A stretch of DNA of 64,000 bases, from positions 1 to 64,000 of the forward strand of contig NZ_FNJQ01000011.1 of NCBI RefSeq assembly GCF_900104055.1. The letters are read 5' to 3'. This DNA is from Pseudoselenomonas ruminantium. Lineage in GTDB: Bacteria > Bacillota > Negativicutes > Selenomonadales > Selenomonadaceae. The position numbers were made by a program, and so were the translations under genes. This document shows, one piece after another, positions 9,493-17,986 of the stretch. A model generated the notes under the pieces. The model was not told where the DNA came from. It was given only the letters and a program-made list of their open reading frames with translations, and did not search any database. The stretch's first letter is position 1; each line of letters begins with the position of its first letter.

Positions 9493-10554
9493 ATGGAAAA
9501 TAAACACAGGAGTCAAATCCTTATCCTGCGCCTCTCTGCCATCGGTGATGTACTCCACGCCACCCCTGTAGCCCGGGAGCTCAAGAAACTGCAGCCCAAC
9601 GCACATATCACCTGGATGGTCAGCCCGCCGGCAGACAAACTCTTAGCAGAAAATCCCGATATCGACGAAGTACTGGTCTGGGACCGAAGGCCTCTGGACA
9701 AAGCCTTTGCCAGTTTTGACCTGCCCACCGCATACCGGGAACTAAAAAAAGCCCGCGCCCTGTTAAAGGCACGGAACTTTGATCTGGTTCTCGATATTCA
9801 GGGATTATTCCTGACCGGCCTGCTGGCCAGGCTGTCGGGCGCAAAACGCCGCATTGGCATCCACGAGCGCCACGAAGGCAATCCCTTCTTCATGAGCGAG
9901 ATGGCGCCCAATATCGAAAGCCCGCATAAGGTGCTGCGCTACCTGAGCGCCCTGATGCCCTTAGGCTTTGACCTGAAGAACTTTACACCGGGACTGACGC
10001 TGAACCTGCCGGAAAGCCTCAAAGGCTTTGCCGAAAATTTTTGGCAGGAACATGGCATCGATCCCCAGCGCCCCATCCTGATGGTCACCATCCGCACCAC
10101 CTGGCCGGACAAGAACTGGGAACCGGAAAACTTCGGCAAGGCTTTGAAAGACCTGCCGGAACATGTGCAGATTGTCTTCTGCGGTGCACCCAGCGATGAA
10201 GTCTTCATCAAGGAAGCCCAGTCCCAGATGGACCGCACCAGCATCTCCATTGCCGGGCAGACCAGCCTGCTGGAACTTGCAGCCCTGCTGCAGTCCGCCA
10301 CGCTGCTGCTCTCCTGCGACACCGGCCCCCTGCATATCGCCGATGCCATCGGCTGCCGGACGCTCTCCCTCTGGGGCCCCACCCAGCCGGATGTATACGG
10401 GCCGCTGACCAAAGGCCACGAATTCATCCTCACGCCCCACGAATGCAAACGCTGTCTCAAGACAAAATGCAAGTACAAGACCAACGCCTGCATGAAGGCT
10501 ATCACGCCGGAGATGACCGCAGAGAAACTCAAAAATATTTTTGACATTAAATAA
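9493..10554 (+). CDS. Glycosyltransferase family 9 (heptosyltransferase-like)
   Basis: ADP-heptose:LPS heptosyltransferase-type enzyme that would add sugars to the lipopolysaccharide core at the inner face of the inner membrane. The 353-residue protein shows the GT9 N-terminal signature ILRLSAIGDVLHATPVAREL, the central SCDTGPLHIADAIG nucleotide-sugar motif and LWGPTQPDVYGP. The C-terminus has a Cys-rich stretch (CKRCLKTKCKYKTNAC) that is unusual and might bind a metal. An in-frame ATG at 9460 exists, but the one at 9493 has a plausible AAGG site and the family N-terminus. Whether it is WaaC, WaaF or another core transferase cannot be told. Its presence supports a diderm envelope. Confidence 0.9.
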   Translation: MENKHRSQILILRLSAIGDVLHATPVARELKKLQPNAHITWMVSPPADKLLAENPDIDEVLVWDRRPLDKAFASFDLPTAYRELKKARALLKARNFDLVLDIQGLFLTGLLARLSGAKRRIGIHERHEGNPFFMSEMAPNIESPHKVLRYLSALMPLGFDLKNFTPGLTLNLPESLKGFAENFWQEHGIDPQRPILMVTIRTTWPDKNWEPENFGKALKDLPEHVQIVFCGAPSDEVFIKEAQSQMDRTSISIAGQTSLLELAALLQSATLLLSCDTGPLHIADAIGCRTLSLWGPTQPDVYGPLTKGHEFILTPHECKRCLKTKCKYKTNACMKAITPEMTAEKLKNIFDIK

Positions 10555-10560
10555 AACAAA

Positions 10561-10596
10561 GCCCGGGGACTCATTACCAGTCCCCGGGCGTCTTTT
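10561..10596. terminator. Bidirectional terminator
   Basis: GCCCGGGGAC at 10561-10570 pairs with GTCCCCGGGC at 10580-10589. TCTTTTC follows on the + strand, and TTTGTTTTATTT on the - strand. It separates the convergent GT9 and DAK2 genes. Confidence 0.85.
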
Positions 10597-10615
10597 CATA
10601 TCGATGTAAACCTAA

Positions 10616-11872
10616 TTATTTTGCTTCTTCTGCCGCTTCCCGCATCACGATGGCATTTTCCACCGCTGTGAGATTCGGATCGAAGGCTTTGATGGCTGCG
10701 GCCTGCTGCTGTTTGCTTTTGCAGAGCACCAGCTCGATGCGCTCGCCTAAGAGACGCTTCACCTGCCGGAAGGCCTGCCAGAAATCGCGATTCCAGGCCA
10801 CCATCACATAGGCATAGGCCAAATCGCTATGGGCAGCATTGACCAGCTCTGCCACCGACGGGCTTTCCGCCTCGCTGCCCGTTACCAATATCTGCACCCC
10901 CTGCTCCTGTAATTCCTTGGCCTGCACTTTGTTTTCTGCTACGGCCAAAAGAGCTACCTTCATCACGGCATCATGGGCAGATAAGCTATGCGGCTCGCTC
11001 ATATTCGTGACATGGATACCCTTGAGCGGTCCCCAGCCAATAGCCTGCTCGATGACCTTGCCAGGGTGGTCGGTATGCAGGTGCACATCCACACCAGTTG
11101 CCGCCCGCTCTACCAGCGCAAAGGACGAAAATTCCTTGAGATGCGCCTCCAATTCCTTCATATCCACCTGCACGTTCTTCACGGAAAAACGCACACAATA
11201 CGGACGGACCACATCAAAGCGGGGATCTGGGAGTCCCGCCTGCTGCGCTTCAAGTCCCAGAGAAAGACTTACTGCTGGCGAAACGAAATTGCCATCCAGC
11301 CCCTTCAGGCATCCTTGCAGGAAGGCAAACATGATCCGCGCCCCTGCATCTTCTTCCCCAATCTTTGCCAAAGCCCTTTCACCAGCGGCAATAGCCGTCT
11401 CCAATATCTCGGAGATGGGCTTGTTAGCCCGCACGGCATGATAAGCACCCTTAGCCACTTCCTTGGCCAGCGTGATGATGGGACGCTCCGGCTGTTCCGG
11501 AATCACACGCTGAGCGTAGAGAATACCATACTGGAAGGCCTTGCCAAACTCTGTGGACGTAGCATTGTGCTTGCCCAAGAGTCCCTTGCCCAAACCACGG
11601 AACATCTGCGCCAGCACCACGCCGGCACTGCCCCGGGCACCGAAGAGCGCCCCAGAAGCCACCCGGCGAGCCAGACCGCCGATGCTGTCATCTTTGGCAT
11701 CCTTGAGCGGCATGATGGCCGCCCCCATGGTCCGCAGCACATGCGTGCCGGGCATGCTGCCCGCGCCCTGCATGCGGTTGATCTCCTCATACTCCAGCAA
11801 GAATTCACTGTAGGCCCCGGAGACCATGCGCTTAAAATCACTGCCCGTAATAACTTCTCGATTTCCTGTCAT
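10616..11872 (-). CDS. DAK2/DegV-kinase-like (FakA-related) protein, degenerate
   Basis: Resembles the FakA/YloV family: an N-terminal DAK2 (DhaL-type) domain and a C-terminal region found in fatty acid kinase proteins. It has 418 residues, whereas FakA is usually about 550. The conserved GARGSAGVVLAQMFRG loop (residues about 78-93) is present. The magnesium/ATP motif normally written PDGDTGTNM is replaced by GAGSMPGTHVLRTM at about residues 36-49, so the usual aspartates are absent. It also has an ATGVDVHLHTDHPGKV segment typical of the family. Catalysis as a kinase is therefore doubtful. It may be a structural or regulatory relative. It is monocistronic and divergent from the FtsA-like gene. 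Confidence 0.75.
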   Translation of the reverse strand: MTGNREVITGSDFKRMVSGAYSEFLLEYEEINRMQGAGSMPGTHVLRTMGAAIMPLKDAKDDSIGGLARRVASGALFGARGSAGVVLAQMFRGLGKGLLGKHNATSTEFGKAFQYGILYAQRVIPEQPERPIITLAKEVAKGAYHAVRANKPISEILETAIAAGERALAKIGEEDAGARIMFAFLQGCLKGLDGNFVSPAVSLSLGLEAQQAGLPDPRFDVVRPYCVRFSVKNVQVDMKELEAHLKEFSSFALVERAATGVDVHLHTDHPGKVIEQAIGWGPLKGIHVTNMSEPHSLSAHDAVMKVALLAVAENKVQAKELQEQGVQILVTGSEAESPSVAELVNAAHSDLAYAYVMVAWNRDFWQAFRQVKRLLGERIELVLCKSKQQQAAAIKAFDPNLTAVENAIVMREAAEEAK

Positions 11873-11995
11873 AGTATCACACTCGTTTCTATAACTGTTT
11901 TCATAAGATTTTCGGCAAAAAACAGGATTATAATGTATATTTCGCGAAATAATAAAAATAACCTTTTAAAATTACGCAAAGTGAGGAGTTTTTTT

Positions 11996-14575
11996 ATGCC
12001 AACAATCAAGAAAAACACCACTGATATACAAACTGCAGAAAAAGCCTCTGCGCCAAAAAAAACCACGGCCCGCTCGGCCAAAAAAGCCAAACCGGTGGAA
12101 AGTCCCACGGAAGAGCTGCGGCCGGAAGTTGTCGAGGCTATCAATGTTATTAAAACACCGCCTCCCAAAGCTGTCAAGGAGCATGAGCGGATTTTTGCCC
12201 TGGACATCGGCACACGCAGCGTCATCGGCATTGTCGCCGAAGAAGGCGATGACGAAAATCTCCATGTCATCGCTACAGACCGATTGGAGCATAAGACCAG
12301 GGCCATGCTGGACGGCCAGATTCATGACGTCCCGCAGGTAGCCGCCGTGATTGAAAAGGTCAAGAACTCCCTGATTGAGAAAACCGGCCCCATCAAGACC
12401 GCGGCTGTAGCTGCCGCTGGCCGTGCCCTCTACACCATGACCGCCGAAGCGGAGATGGAAGTCAATGGCCTCATAACCGCCGAGCAGCAGCGCAACCTCG
12501 ATTTTGCCGGTGTGCAGGCCGCACAGGCCGCCCTCGCGGAAAGCCACACGGTGGACGATCCCACCCGCTATTACTGCGTGGGCTACAGCACCATCCGCTA
12601 TGTGCTGGACGATATCCAGCTCAAGATGCTGATTGGGCAGCGTGGCAAGAAGGCCAAGGCCGTGGTTATCGCCACCTTCCTGCCCCGGCAAGTCATCGAC
12701 TCCATGCAGTCAGCCCTGCACGCCACGAACCTTGAGATGCGCGCCCTAACCTTGGAGCCAATCGCAGCCATCAACGTGCTGATTCCGCCCACCATGCGCC
12801 ATCTGAATCTCGTGCTTGTAGATATCGGCGCAGGTACCTCCGACGTGGCCATCACCAAAAACGGCTCGGTCATCGCCTATGGCATGGTGCCGCTGGCCGG
12901 TGATGAAGTCACCGAGGCCATCAGTCAGCGTTTCCTATTGGACTTCAATATCGCTGAACGCATCAAACGGCAGGCTTCCGTGGGCGAAGATGTACATTTT
13001 ACCGATATCCTGGGCGTGGAATACAATCTTTCCGCCGCCGATATCCTCGATCCGGTAATGCCCAATATCGAAAACCTGGCCAACGCCATTGCCAAACAGA
13101 TCTTCGAACTCAACGGCGATACCCCGCAGGCCGTGATGCTGGTAGGCGGCGGTTCGCTTACGCCAGGACTGTCCCACTTCGTGGCCGATGCGCTGGGCAT
13201 GCCGGAAAACCGCGTGGCCGTACGCAAACCAGATGCCGTCAACGGTATCGTGGATATTCCCGAGGAACTGCACTATCCGGATGCAGTAACCCCCTTGGGC
13301 ATCCTGAAGATTGCCTCCCTGAACACCCTGCACTTCCTGTCCGTCTATGTCAACGACGAGGAATACAGCCTGTTCAATTTCCGGGAACTCACGGTGTCCG
13401 ACGCCCTGCTGAATGCCGGCATCAACATGCGCAAGTACAATGGTCACCCAGGACTCGGCCTGATGGTCAACATCGGTACCGAGAAAAAATTCTTCCCGGG
13501 CACTTTGGGCACCTTTGCCAGGATCACGCTGAATGACGAAGAAGCTGACCTCGATACCGTGATTCGCGACGGCGCCCGCATCACGGTTATCCCCGGCGAG
13601 AACGGCACAACGCCGACCGTACGGTTAGGCGACCTCGTGACCGCCGGACAGGAATACACCATCTACATCAATGGCCGGGAAAAACATATCCGTCAGAAAG
13701 TCACCGTCAACGGCAAGGAAGCGGAAGCCGACCAGCTTTTGGCCGACGGCGATGTGATTGAGAGCCGGGAGTTCAAAAGCCTCGGCGAAGCCTTGCTAGC
13801 CGCCGGCTATCCGCCCACTGGGCGCAAGATCCACTACACCCTGAACGGCAAGGAAACCACCTATAGCTGCACACCGGAAATCCTCCTGAACGATATCCCC
13901 GCCAGCATCTCCATGCCCATCCACGAGGGTGACCATGTGGAATACATGGCTGATGAAGATCCGAAACTCGGTGACATCCTGAATATCAAGAACTCCGATA
14001 CCTCCGTGATGATCTATTACGAGGGCAAGGAATTTGCCATTCCCTCCGCCAATGTGGAGCTGATGGTCAACGGCCGTACCGCCAGCCCCGGCACCATCAT
14101 CGATGACGGCTGCGAGGTGACCTACCACACATCTGAACGCATGACGACTACCGTCAGCGATGCCCTGCTGGCTGTCAACTTCCAGCCTCCCGCTGCTACC
14201 AGCCGCGTGAACTTCACCATTCTCGTCAATGGCCAGCCCGTGGACTTCATCGATCCGGTGAAGAACGGCGATACCTTGGAAGTAAAACTGACCAGCCGGG
14301 ATGTGCCCATTACGCCATCCCTGTCGGCCACAGCAGCCGGAGCCGCCGTACCACCGGAGACCAGCGCTGCTTCCGTCCCCATAACACCGGCACCTGCTTC
14401 CATCCGCGGCGTCCCCACCCTTTCCACCATCAATGCTGCCGATGCTGCGCCCATGCGTCACGCCGAACCCAGCAAACATATTCCGGGACTGGCTGAAGCC
14501 ATTGGCCAGACCAATGCTGCACCAGCTGAAAAACCCGTACGCCGCTCCATCGCCGATTTTATCCGTCGCGACTAA
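11996..14575 (+). CDS. FtsA-like ATPase with long C-terminal extension
   Basis: Actin-fold protein of the FtsA/PilM group, 859 residues (FtsA is about 400-450). Residues 1-65 are a basic, Lys/Ala/Thr/Pro-rich tail. The ASKHA core runs from about 66 to 430: phosphate-1 ALDIGTRSVIGIV (68-80), an SHS2-like 1C insertion, phosphate-2 LVDIGAGTSDVAI (about 273-285), adenosine motif VGGGSLTPGL (about 382). The remaining 400 residues hold several segments built around VNG or INGRE followed by DGD, suggesting small repeated beta domains, and then a Pro/Ala-rich tail. A longer open frame starts at 10988, but GTGAGGAG lies 7 bases before the ATG at 11996. A cell-envelope or division role is inferred from the core alone. 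Confidence 0.8.
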   Translation: MPTIKKNTTDIQTAEKASAPKKTTARSAKKAKPVESPTEELRPEVVEAINVIKTPPPKAVKEHERIFALDIGTRSVIGIVAEEGDDENLHVIATDRLEHKTRAMLDGQIHDVPQVAAVIEKVKNSLIEKTGPIKTAAVAAAGRALYTMTAEAEMEVNGLITAEQQRNLDFAGVQAAQAALAESHTVDDPTRYYCVGYSTIRYVLDDIQLKMLIGQRGKKAKAVVIATFLPRQVIDSMQSALHATNLEMRALTLEPIAAINVLIPPTMRHLNLVLVDIGAGTSDVAITKNGSVIAYGMVPLAGDEVTEAISQRFLLDFNIAERIKRQASVGEDVHFTDILGVEYNLSAADILDPVMPNIENLANAIAKQIFELNGDTPQAVMLVGGGSLTPGLSHFVADALGMPENRVAVRKPDAVNGIVDIPEELHYPDAVTPLGILKIASLNTLHFLSVYVNDEEYSLFNFRELTVSDALLNAGINMRKYNGHPGLGLMVNIGTEKKFFPGTLGTFARITLNDEEADLDTVIRDGARITVIPGENGTTPTVRLGDLVTAGQEYTIYINGREKHIRQKVTVNGKEAEADQLLADGDVIESREFKSLGEALLAAGYPPTGRKIHYTLNGKETTYSCTPEILLNDIPASISMPIHEGDHVEYMADEDPKLGDILNIKNSDTSVMIYYEGKEFAIPSANVELMVNGRTASPGTIIDDGCEVTYHTSERMTTTVSDALLAVNFQPPAATSRVNFTILVNGQPVDFIDPVKNGDTLEVKLTSRDVPITPSLSATAAGAAVPPETSAASVPITPAPASIRGVPTLSTINAADAAPMRHAEPSKHIPGLAEAIGQTNAAPAEKPVRRSIADFIRRD

Positions 14576-14591
14576 ATGACAGCATAACAAA

Positions 14592-14627
14592 AGCTCTCGC
14601 AGGATTCAACTCCTGCGAGAGTTTTTC
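14592..14627. terminator. Bidirectional terminator
   Basis: CTCTCGCAGGA pairs with TCCTGCGAGAG (14594-14621). TTTTTCTATTT follows on the + strand, and CTTTTGTTA on the - strand. It serves the convergent FtsA-like gene and hcp. Confidence 0.85.
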
Positions 14628-14637
14628 TATTTCAGCA

Positions 14638-16272
14638 TCAACCAATCATCTTTTTGATATCTTCTTCCACCGTGGAAATGGTGCCGATACCGAAGTTTTC
14701 CACCAGTACTTTTGCCACATTCGAAGAGAGGAACGCCGGCAGCGTCGGCCCCAGATGGATGTTCTTCACACCGAGGTGCAGCAGAGCCAGCAGCACGATC
14801 ACGGCCTTCTGCTCATACCAGGCGATATTGTAGGCAATGGGCAGTTCATTCACATCAGCCAGGCCGAATACTTCCTTGAGCTTCAGCGCAATCAGGGCCA
14901 GGCTATAGGAGTCATTGCACTGGCCGGCATCCAGCACGCGGGGGATGCCGCCGATATCGCCCAGATCCAGTTTGATGTACTTGTACTTAGCGCAGCCTGC
15001 CGTAAGGATAACCGTATCCTGCGGCAGGGCTTTGGCAAACTCTGCATAGTAATCACGGCTCTTCATGCGGCCATCGCAGCCAGCCATCACCACGAACTTC
15101 TTGATGGCACCGCTCTTTACCGCCTCGACTACCTTATCCGCCACAGCGAAGACCTGCTCATGGGCAAAACCACCCACGATCTGTCCCTGCTCGAGTTCCG
15201 TCGGTGCTGCGCACTTCTTCGCCAGTTCAATGATGGCCGAAAAATCCTTCGTGCCATCAGCCTTGGCCTCGATATGCTGGCAGCCCGGCACGCCCGTAGC
15301 CCCCGTGGTGAACAGGCGTTCCTGGTAGCTGGCCTTCGGCGGTACCACGCAGTTGGTAGTCATGAGAATCGGGCCGTTGAAAGCCTCGAACTCTTCCTTC
15401 TGCTTCCACCAGGCATTGCCGTAGTTGCCCACGAAATTCGCATACTTCTTGAACTTCGGATAATAGTGGGCCGGCAGCATTTCACCATGCGTGTAAACAT
15501 CCACGCCCGTGCCCTGCGTCTGTTCCAGCAGCATTTCCAGGTCCTTGAGATCATGACCGGAAATCAGGATGCCCGGATTATTGCGCACGCCCAAGTCCAC
15601 CTTAGTGAGCTCCGGATTGCCATAGGTTTCCGTGTTGGCCTTGTCCAGCAGAGCCATGCCATCCACACCCCACTTGCCTGTCTCCAGCGTCAGTGCCGTC
15701 AGCTCATCGGCCGTCAGGCTGTCATCCAGCAGTTTTCCGAGTGCCGACTGCAGGAAGGCATCAATGGCCTCATTCTCATACCCCAGGACATTGGCATGCT
15801 TCTGATAAGCAGCCAGACCTTTCAGCCCATAGGTAATCAGTTCACGCAGGCTGCGGATATCTTCATTCTCCGTGGCCAGCACGCCAACCTTGGCAGCCTT
15901 GGCTGCAAATCCATCTTCCGTATCATGCCACAGAGCTGCATCCGGCAGATTTTCCCGGTCAGCCAGCTGCGCCAGAAGTTCCTGCTTCGTCTGCAAAGTC
16001 TGAGCCACGCGGGCAGCAATGGCCTCCTGATCGAAATTGGCATTGGTGATGGTGATGAACAGGTTGATGGTAATCAGGTAATTCACCTCAGGGCTGACCT
16101 TTTTCCCTTCTGCCCGCAGACGGGTGGTAACTGCTGACAAGCCCTTGGTCACATAGATCAGCAGATCCTGCATGGCTGCCACTTCCGGCTTCTTGCCGCA
16201 GACACCCACCTGGGTGCAGCCTTTGCAGCCAGCAGTTTCCTGACACTGATAGCAAAACATTTTCATTTCCAT
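14638..16272 (-). CDS. hcp: Hybrid cluster protein / hydroxylamine reductase
   Basis: Cytoplasmic iron-sulfur-oxygen protein that reduces hydroxylamine in vitro and is linked to nitric oxide detoxification in anaerobes. It has 544 residues, the usual size. Cysteines C7, C10, C16, C19 and C25 lie in the N-terminal cluster motif ([20 protein letters not shown]). Downstream, [40 protein letters not shown] and [14 protein letters not shown] carry the hybrid-cluster ligands. The start at 16272 follows GAGGAG; an in-frame ATG eleven codons earlier lacks one. No hcr reductase gene is adjacent. A Crp/Fnr-like palindrome precedes the promoter. Confidence 0.96.
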   Translation of the reverse strand: MEMKMFCYQCQETAGCKGCTQVGVCGKKPEVAAMQDLLIYVTKGLSAVTTRLRAEGKKVSPEVNYLITINLFITITNANFDQEAIAARVAQTLQTKQELLAQLADRENLPDAALWHDTEDGFAAKAAKVGVLATENEDIRSLRELITYGLKGLAAYQKHANVLGYENEAIDAFLQSALGKLLDDSLTADELTALTLETGKWGVDGMALLDKANTETYGNPELTKVDLGVRNNPGILISGHDLKDLEMLLEQTQGTGVDVYTHGEMLPAHYYPKFKKYANFVGNYGNAWWKQKEEFEAFNGPILMTTNCVVPPKASYQERLFTTGATGVPGCQHIEAKADGTKDFSAIIELAKKCAAPTELEQGQIVGGFAHEQVFAVADKVVEAVKSGAIKKFVVMAGCDGRMKSRDYYAEFAKALPQDTVILTAGCAKYKYIKLDLGDIGGIPRVLDAGQCNDSYSLALIALKLKEVFGLADVNELPIAYNIAWYEQKAVIVLLALLHLGVKNIHLGPTLPAFLSSNVAKVLVENFGIGTISTVEEDIKKMIG

Positions 16273-16316
16273 AATACACTCTCCTCGCATACACGCTTTC
16301 GTCATTCACTGACTTC

Positions 16317-16359
16317 ATTATAGCGATAGCGAGGCCTGCCGACTGTAACGCTTGTTACA
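16317..16359 (-). promoter_or_regulatory. hcp promoter with Crp/Fnr-family (HcpR-like) operator
   Basis: On the - strand a perfect TATAAT (16322-16317) predicts a start near 16310. There is no good -35 box. Instead a perfect palindrome TGTAAC-GCTT-GTTACA lies at 16344-16359. Its centre is 41.5 bases upstream of the predicted start, the position of class II Crp/Fnr activators. This suggests activation by an HcpR-type nitrosative stress regulator. Confidence 0.65.
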
Positions 16360-16377
16360 CCTTGCCTCAATAAATAA

Positions 16378-16405
16378 AAAGGCCGCAAACCGAAGTCTGC
16401 GGCAA
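16378..16405 (-). terminator. Terminator of the 42-residue-repeat gene
   Basis: On the - strand GCCGCAGACTTCGGTTTGCGGC (16403-16382) is followed by CTTTTTATTTATTG. It lies 13 bases after the stop codon. Confidence 0.8.
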
Positions 16406-16417
16406 AATAAACCTGTC

Positions 16418-17038
16418 TTAAGCAGCGATGTCAACCTTCCCCCCTGGGGCTGGTTTGGGCTTGTAATTGCTGATCTGGGCATTCGCCTGTTGGAAACGGC
16501 TATGCCCGAGGTTCGTCTCCGTACCGAACTGAGACACACGCGTCACATCGAGGGCTGCTTTCATGCTGTGCGCCGTGTTTTCCTCACCTTGTTTAGCAAC
16601 TGCCTTGGCCTGCTGCTGGAACTTACTGGAACCTAATTTGGTTTCATTACCAAAATTCGACACCTCATAGTAGGACTTCGCCTTATCCATGATCTGCGAG
16701 GTATTCTTCATACCCACATTATTGGTCTTCTGGTTGTCACGCTGGAAGGCACTCGTGCCGATTTTGGTATTGTTACCAAGGTTGGACGCCTTATAGATAG
16801 CCGCTGTTTCCTTTGCAATCTGCGAGGTCTCCCGCTCACCGATGCTGATGACGGTATCGTTATTGCGCTGGAACGGACTGGAACCTATCTTGGTTTCATT
16901 GCCGAACTGCGATACTTTGCTATAAGACGCTGCCTGGTCGCTACGCTCTTTAGTCGCTTGCATTCCCACAGAATGAACCTCGCGATTGATTTGCGGGAAA
17001 CTCGAAAGCGTCGTAGCCCCTACACCCGAGATACCCAT
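16418..17038 (-). CDS. Repeat protein of unknown function (42-residue tandem repeats)
   Basis: A 206-residue protein made of tandem repeats with an exact 42-residue period. The core FGNETKxGSSxFQ recurs with its Phe/Leu-Gly at 45-46, 87-88, 129-130 and 171-172, and a degenerate copy (VGATTLSSFPQ) lies near residue 6. Between cores each repeat has a helix-like stretch ending in VSQFG, ASNLG or VSNFG. There is no cysteine, signal peptide or membrane segment. I do not recognise the family. The protein is alone in its transcript, with a terminator just after the stop. A structural or surface-attached role is possible but unsupported. Confidence 0.8.
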   Translation of the reverse strand: MGISGVGATTLSSFPQINREVHSVGMQATKERSDQAASYSKVSQFGNETKIGSSPFQRNNDTVISIGERETSQIAKETAAIYKASNLGNNTKIGTSAFQRDNQKTNNVGMKNTSQIMDKAKSYYEVSNFGNETKLGSSKFQQQAKAVAKQGEENTAHSMKAALDVTRVSQFGTETNLGHSRFQQANAQISNYKPKPAPGGKVDIAA

Positions 17039-17186
17039 AATCGATCCCTCACTTTCCCTGAGACATTCCTTAATCCTTTATATATAGGTATACAGCCCTA
17101 ATATAATTATAAACAGTTTTTGTCTATGTTGCAAGTGGTTGAACGATATTTATTATTGTTTATTAGTGTACTCGTAGCAGCCGGAA

Positions 17187-17750
17187 TTAAAATAACGCCT
17201 GAATCAGGCCTAATGTCCCAAAAAGAATGAACAGACCTGCCGAAATCTTCTGCATGGTGGCCGTAGAGACTTTTTTCTGCAGATAATTACCTGCCACCAG
17301 GCCCATGCCATCGGCCAGGATCATGCCCGCGACAACCCCGGCAAAAACCATCAGCCAGCTGCCATAGTCAGCCGCCAAGGCCACTGCCGCGAGCTGTGTC
17401 TTATCCCCCATCTCGCCGATAATGAAGGTCAGCGCCACTGTCACCACCGGGCCAAAACGGCTGGTCTGGCATTCTTCTTCCTCATCGCCATCCTCACCCT
17501 TCAGCGACCAAAGGCCGAAGCAGATAAAGAGAATCGAGGCTGCAATGGCCATTTTTTCCGCGGGCAGGAAGCTGCCGATAGTTGCACCTAGCAGCACCGC
17601 CAAGGCATGTACCACGATGATTCCCAAAGTCATGCCAACAAACACCCGGCGGCTGTCATACCGACCAGCCAGCGCCATCACGAGGAACTGCGTCTTATCC
17701 CCCATCTCGGCAAAAAAAATCAACAAAAACGCCGCCCAAAAGGCTTCCAT
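17187..17750 (-). CDS. GDT1/TMEM165 (UPF0016) family cation transporter
   Basis: Inner-membrane protein of the GDT1 family, whose members export manganese or exchange calcium for protons. The 187-residue protein has six or seven transmembrane segments in two homologous halves, each carrying the signature E-x-G-D-K-T (AEMGDKTQF near residue 18, GEMGDKTQL near 118). An acidic loop (GEDGDEEEECQ) separates the halves. The ATG at 17750 follows TAGGAG; an upstream in-frame ATG at 17777 has no site. No yybP-ykoY manganese riboswitch is visible upstream. It appears monocistronic and divergent from the AGCS symporter. Confidence 0.9.
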   Translation of the reverse strand: MEAFWAAFLLIFFAEMGDKTQFLVMALAGRYDSRRVFVGMTLGIIVVHALAVLLGATIGSFLPAEKMAIAASILFICFGLWSLKGEDGDEEEECQTSRFGPVVTVALTFIIGEMGDKTQLAAVALAADYGSWLMVFAGVVAGMILADGMGLVAGNYLQKKVSTATMQKISAGLFILFGTLGLIQALF

Positions 17751-17789
17751 GAAATCCACTCCTAAATTTTTACACAAATGATAGCTCTC

Positions 17790-17819
17790 ATTATAACGCT
17801 ATTGTTGAGATTTTGTCGA
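17790..17819 (-). promoter_or_regulatory. Promoter of the GDT1-type gene
   Basis: On the - strand TCGACA (17819-17814), an 18-base spacer and TATAAT (17795-17790) lie 39 bases upstream of the start codon. Confidence 0.6.
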
Positions 17820-17913
17820 TAGGATTTTACAGCATCAATATGCAAAACAGCCTGTATGCGCACAGACTACAAAATACACAGCACAAACACCAATATCCAT
17901 ATTATATCGAGTG

Positions 17914-17922
17914 TGCTACAAT
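17914..17922 (+). promoter_or_regulatory. Candidate extended -10 promoter of the AGCS symporter gene
   Basis: TGCTACAAT (17914-17922) is an extended -10 element. No good -35 is seen. It lies about 65 bases before the start codon. Confidence 0.35.
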
Positions 17923-17986
17923 TGAGACAACAATTCTGGCAGTCATCCGGCTGCTTATCTAAACGTGTCACAGGAGGTCTTAATTC

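Noticed and set aside
10988-11995. Long + strand open frame upstream of the FtsA-like ATG
   Set aside because: It is antisense to the DAK2 gene, which has clear family similarity, and a strong ribosome site precedes the ATG at 11996.
17751-17986. yybP-ykoY manganese riboswitch before the GDT1 gene or glycine riboswitch before the AGCS gene
   Set aside because: Promoter elements are close to both start codons and no conserved riboswitch core could be seen.
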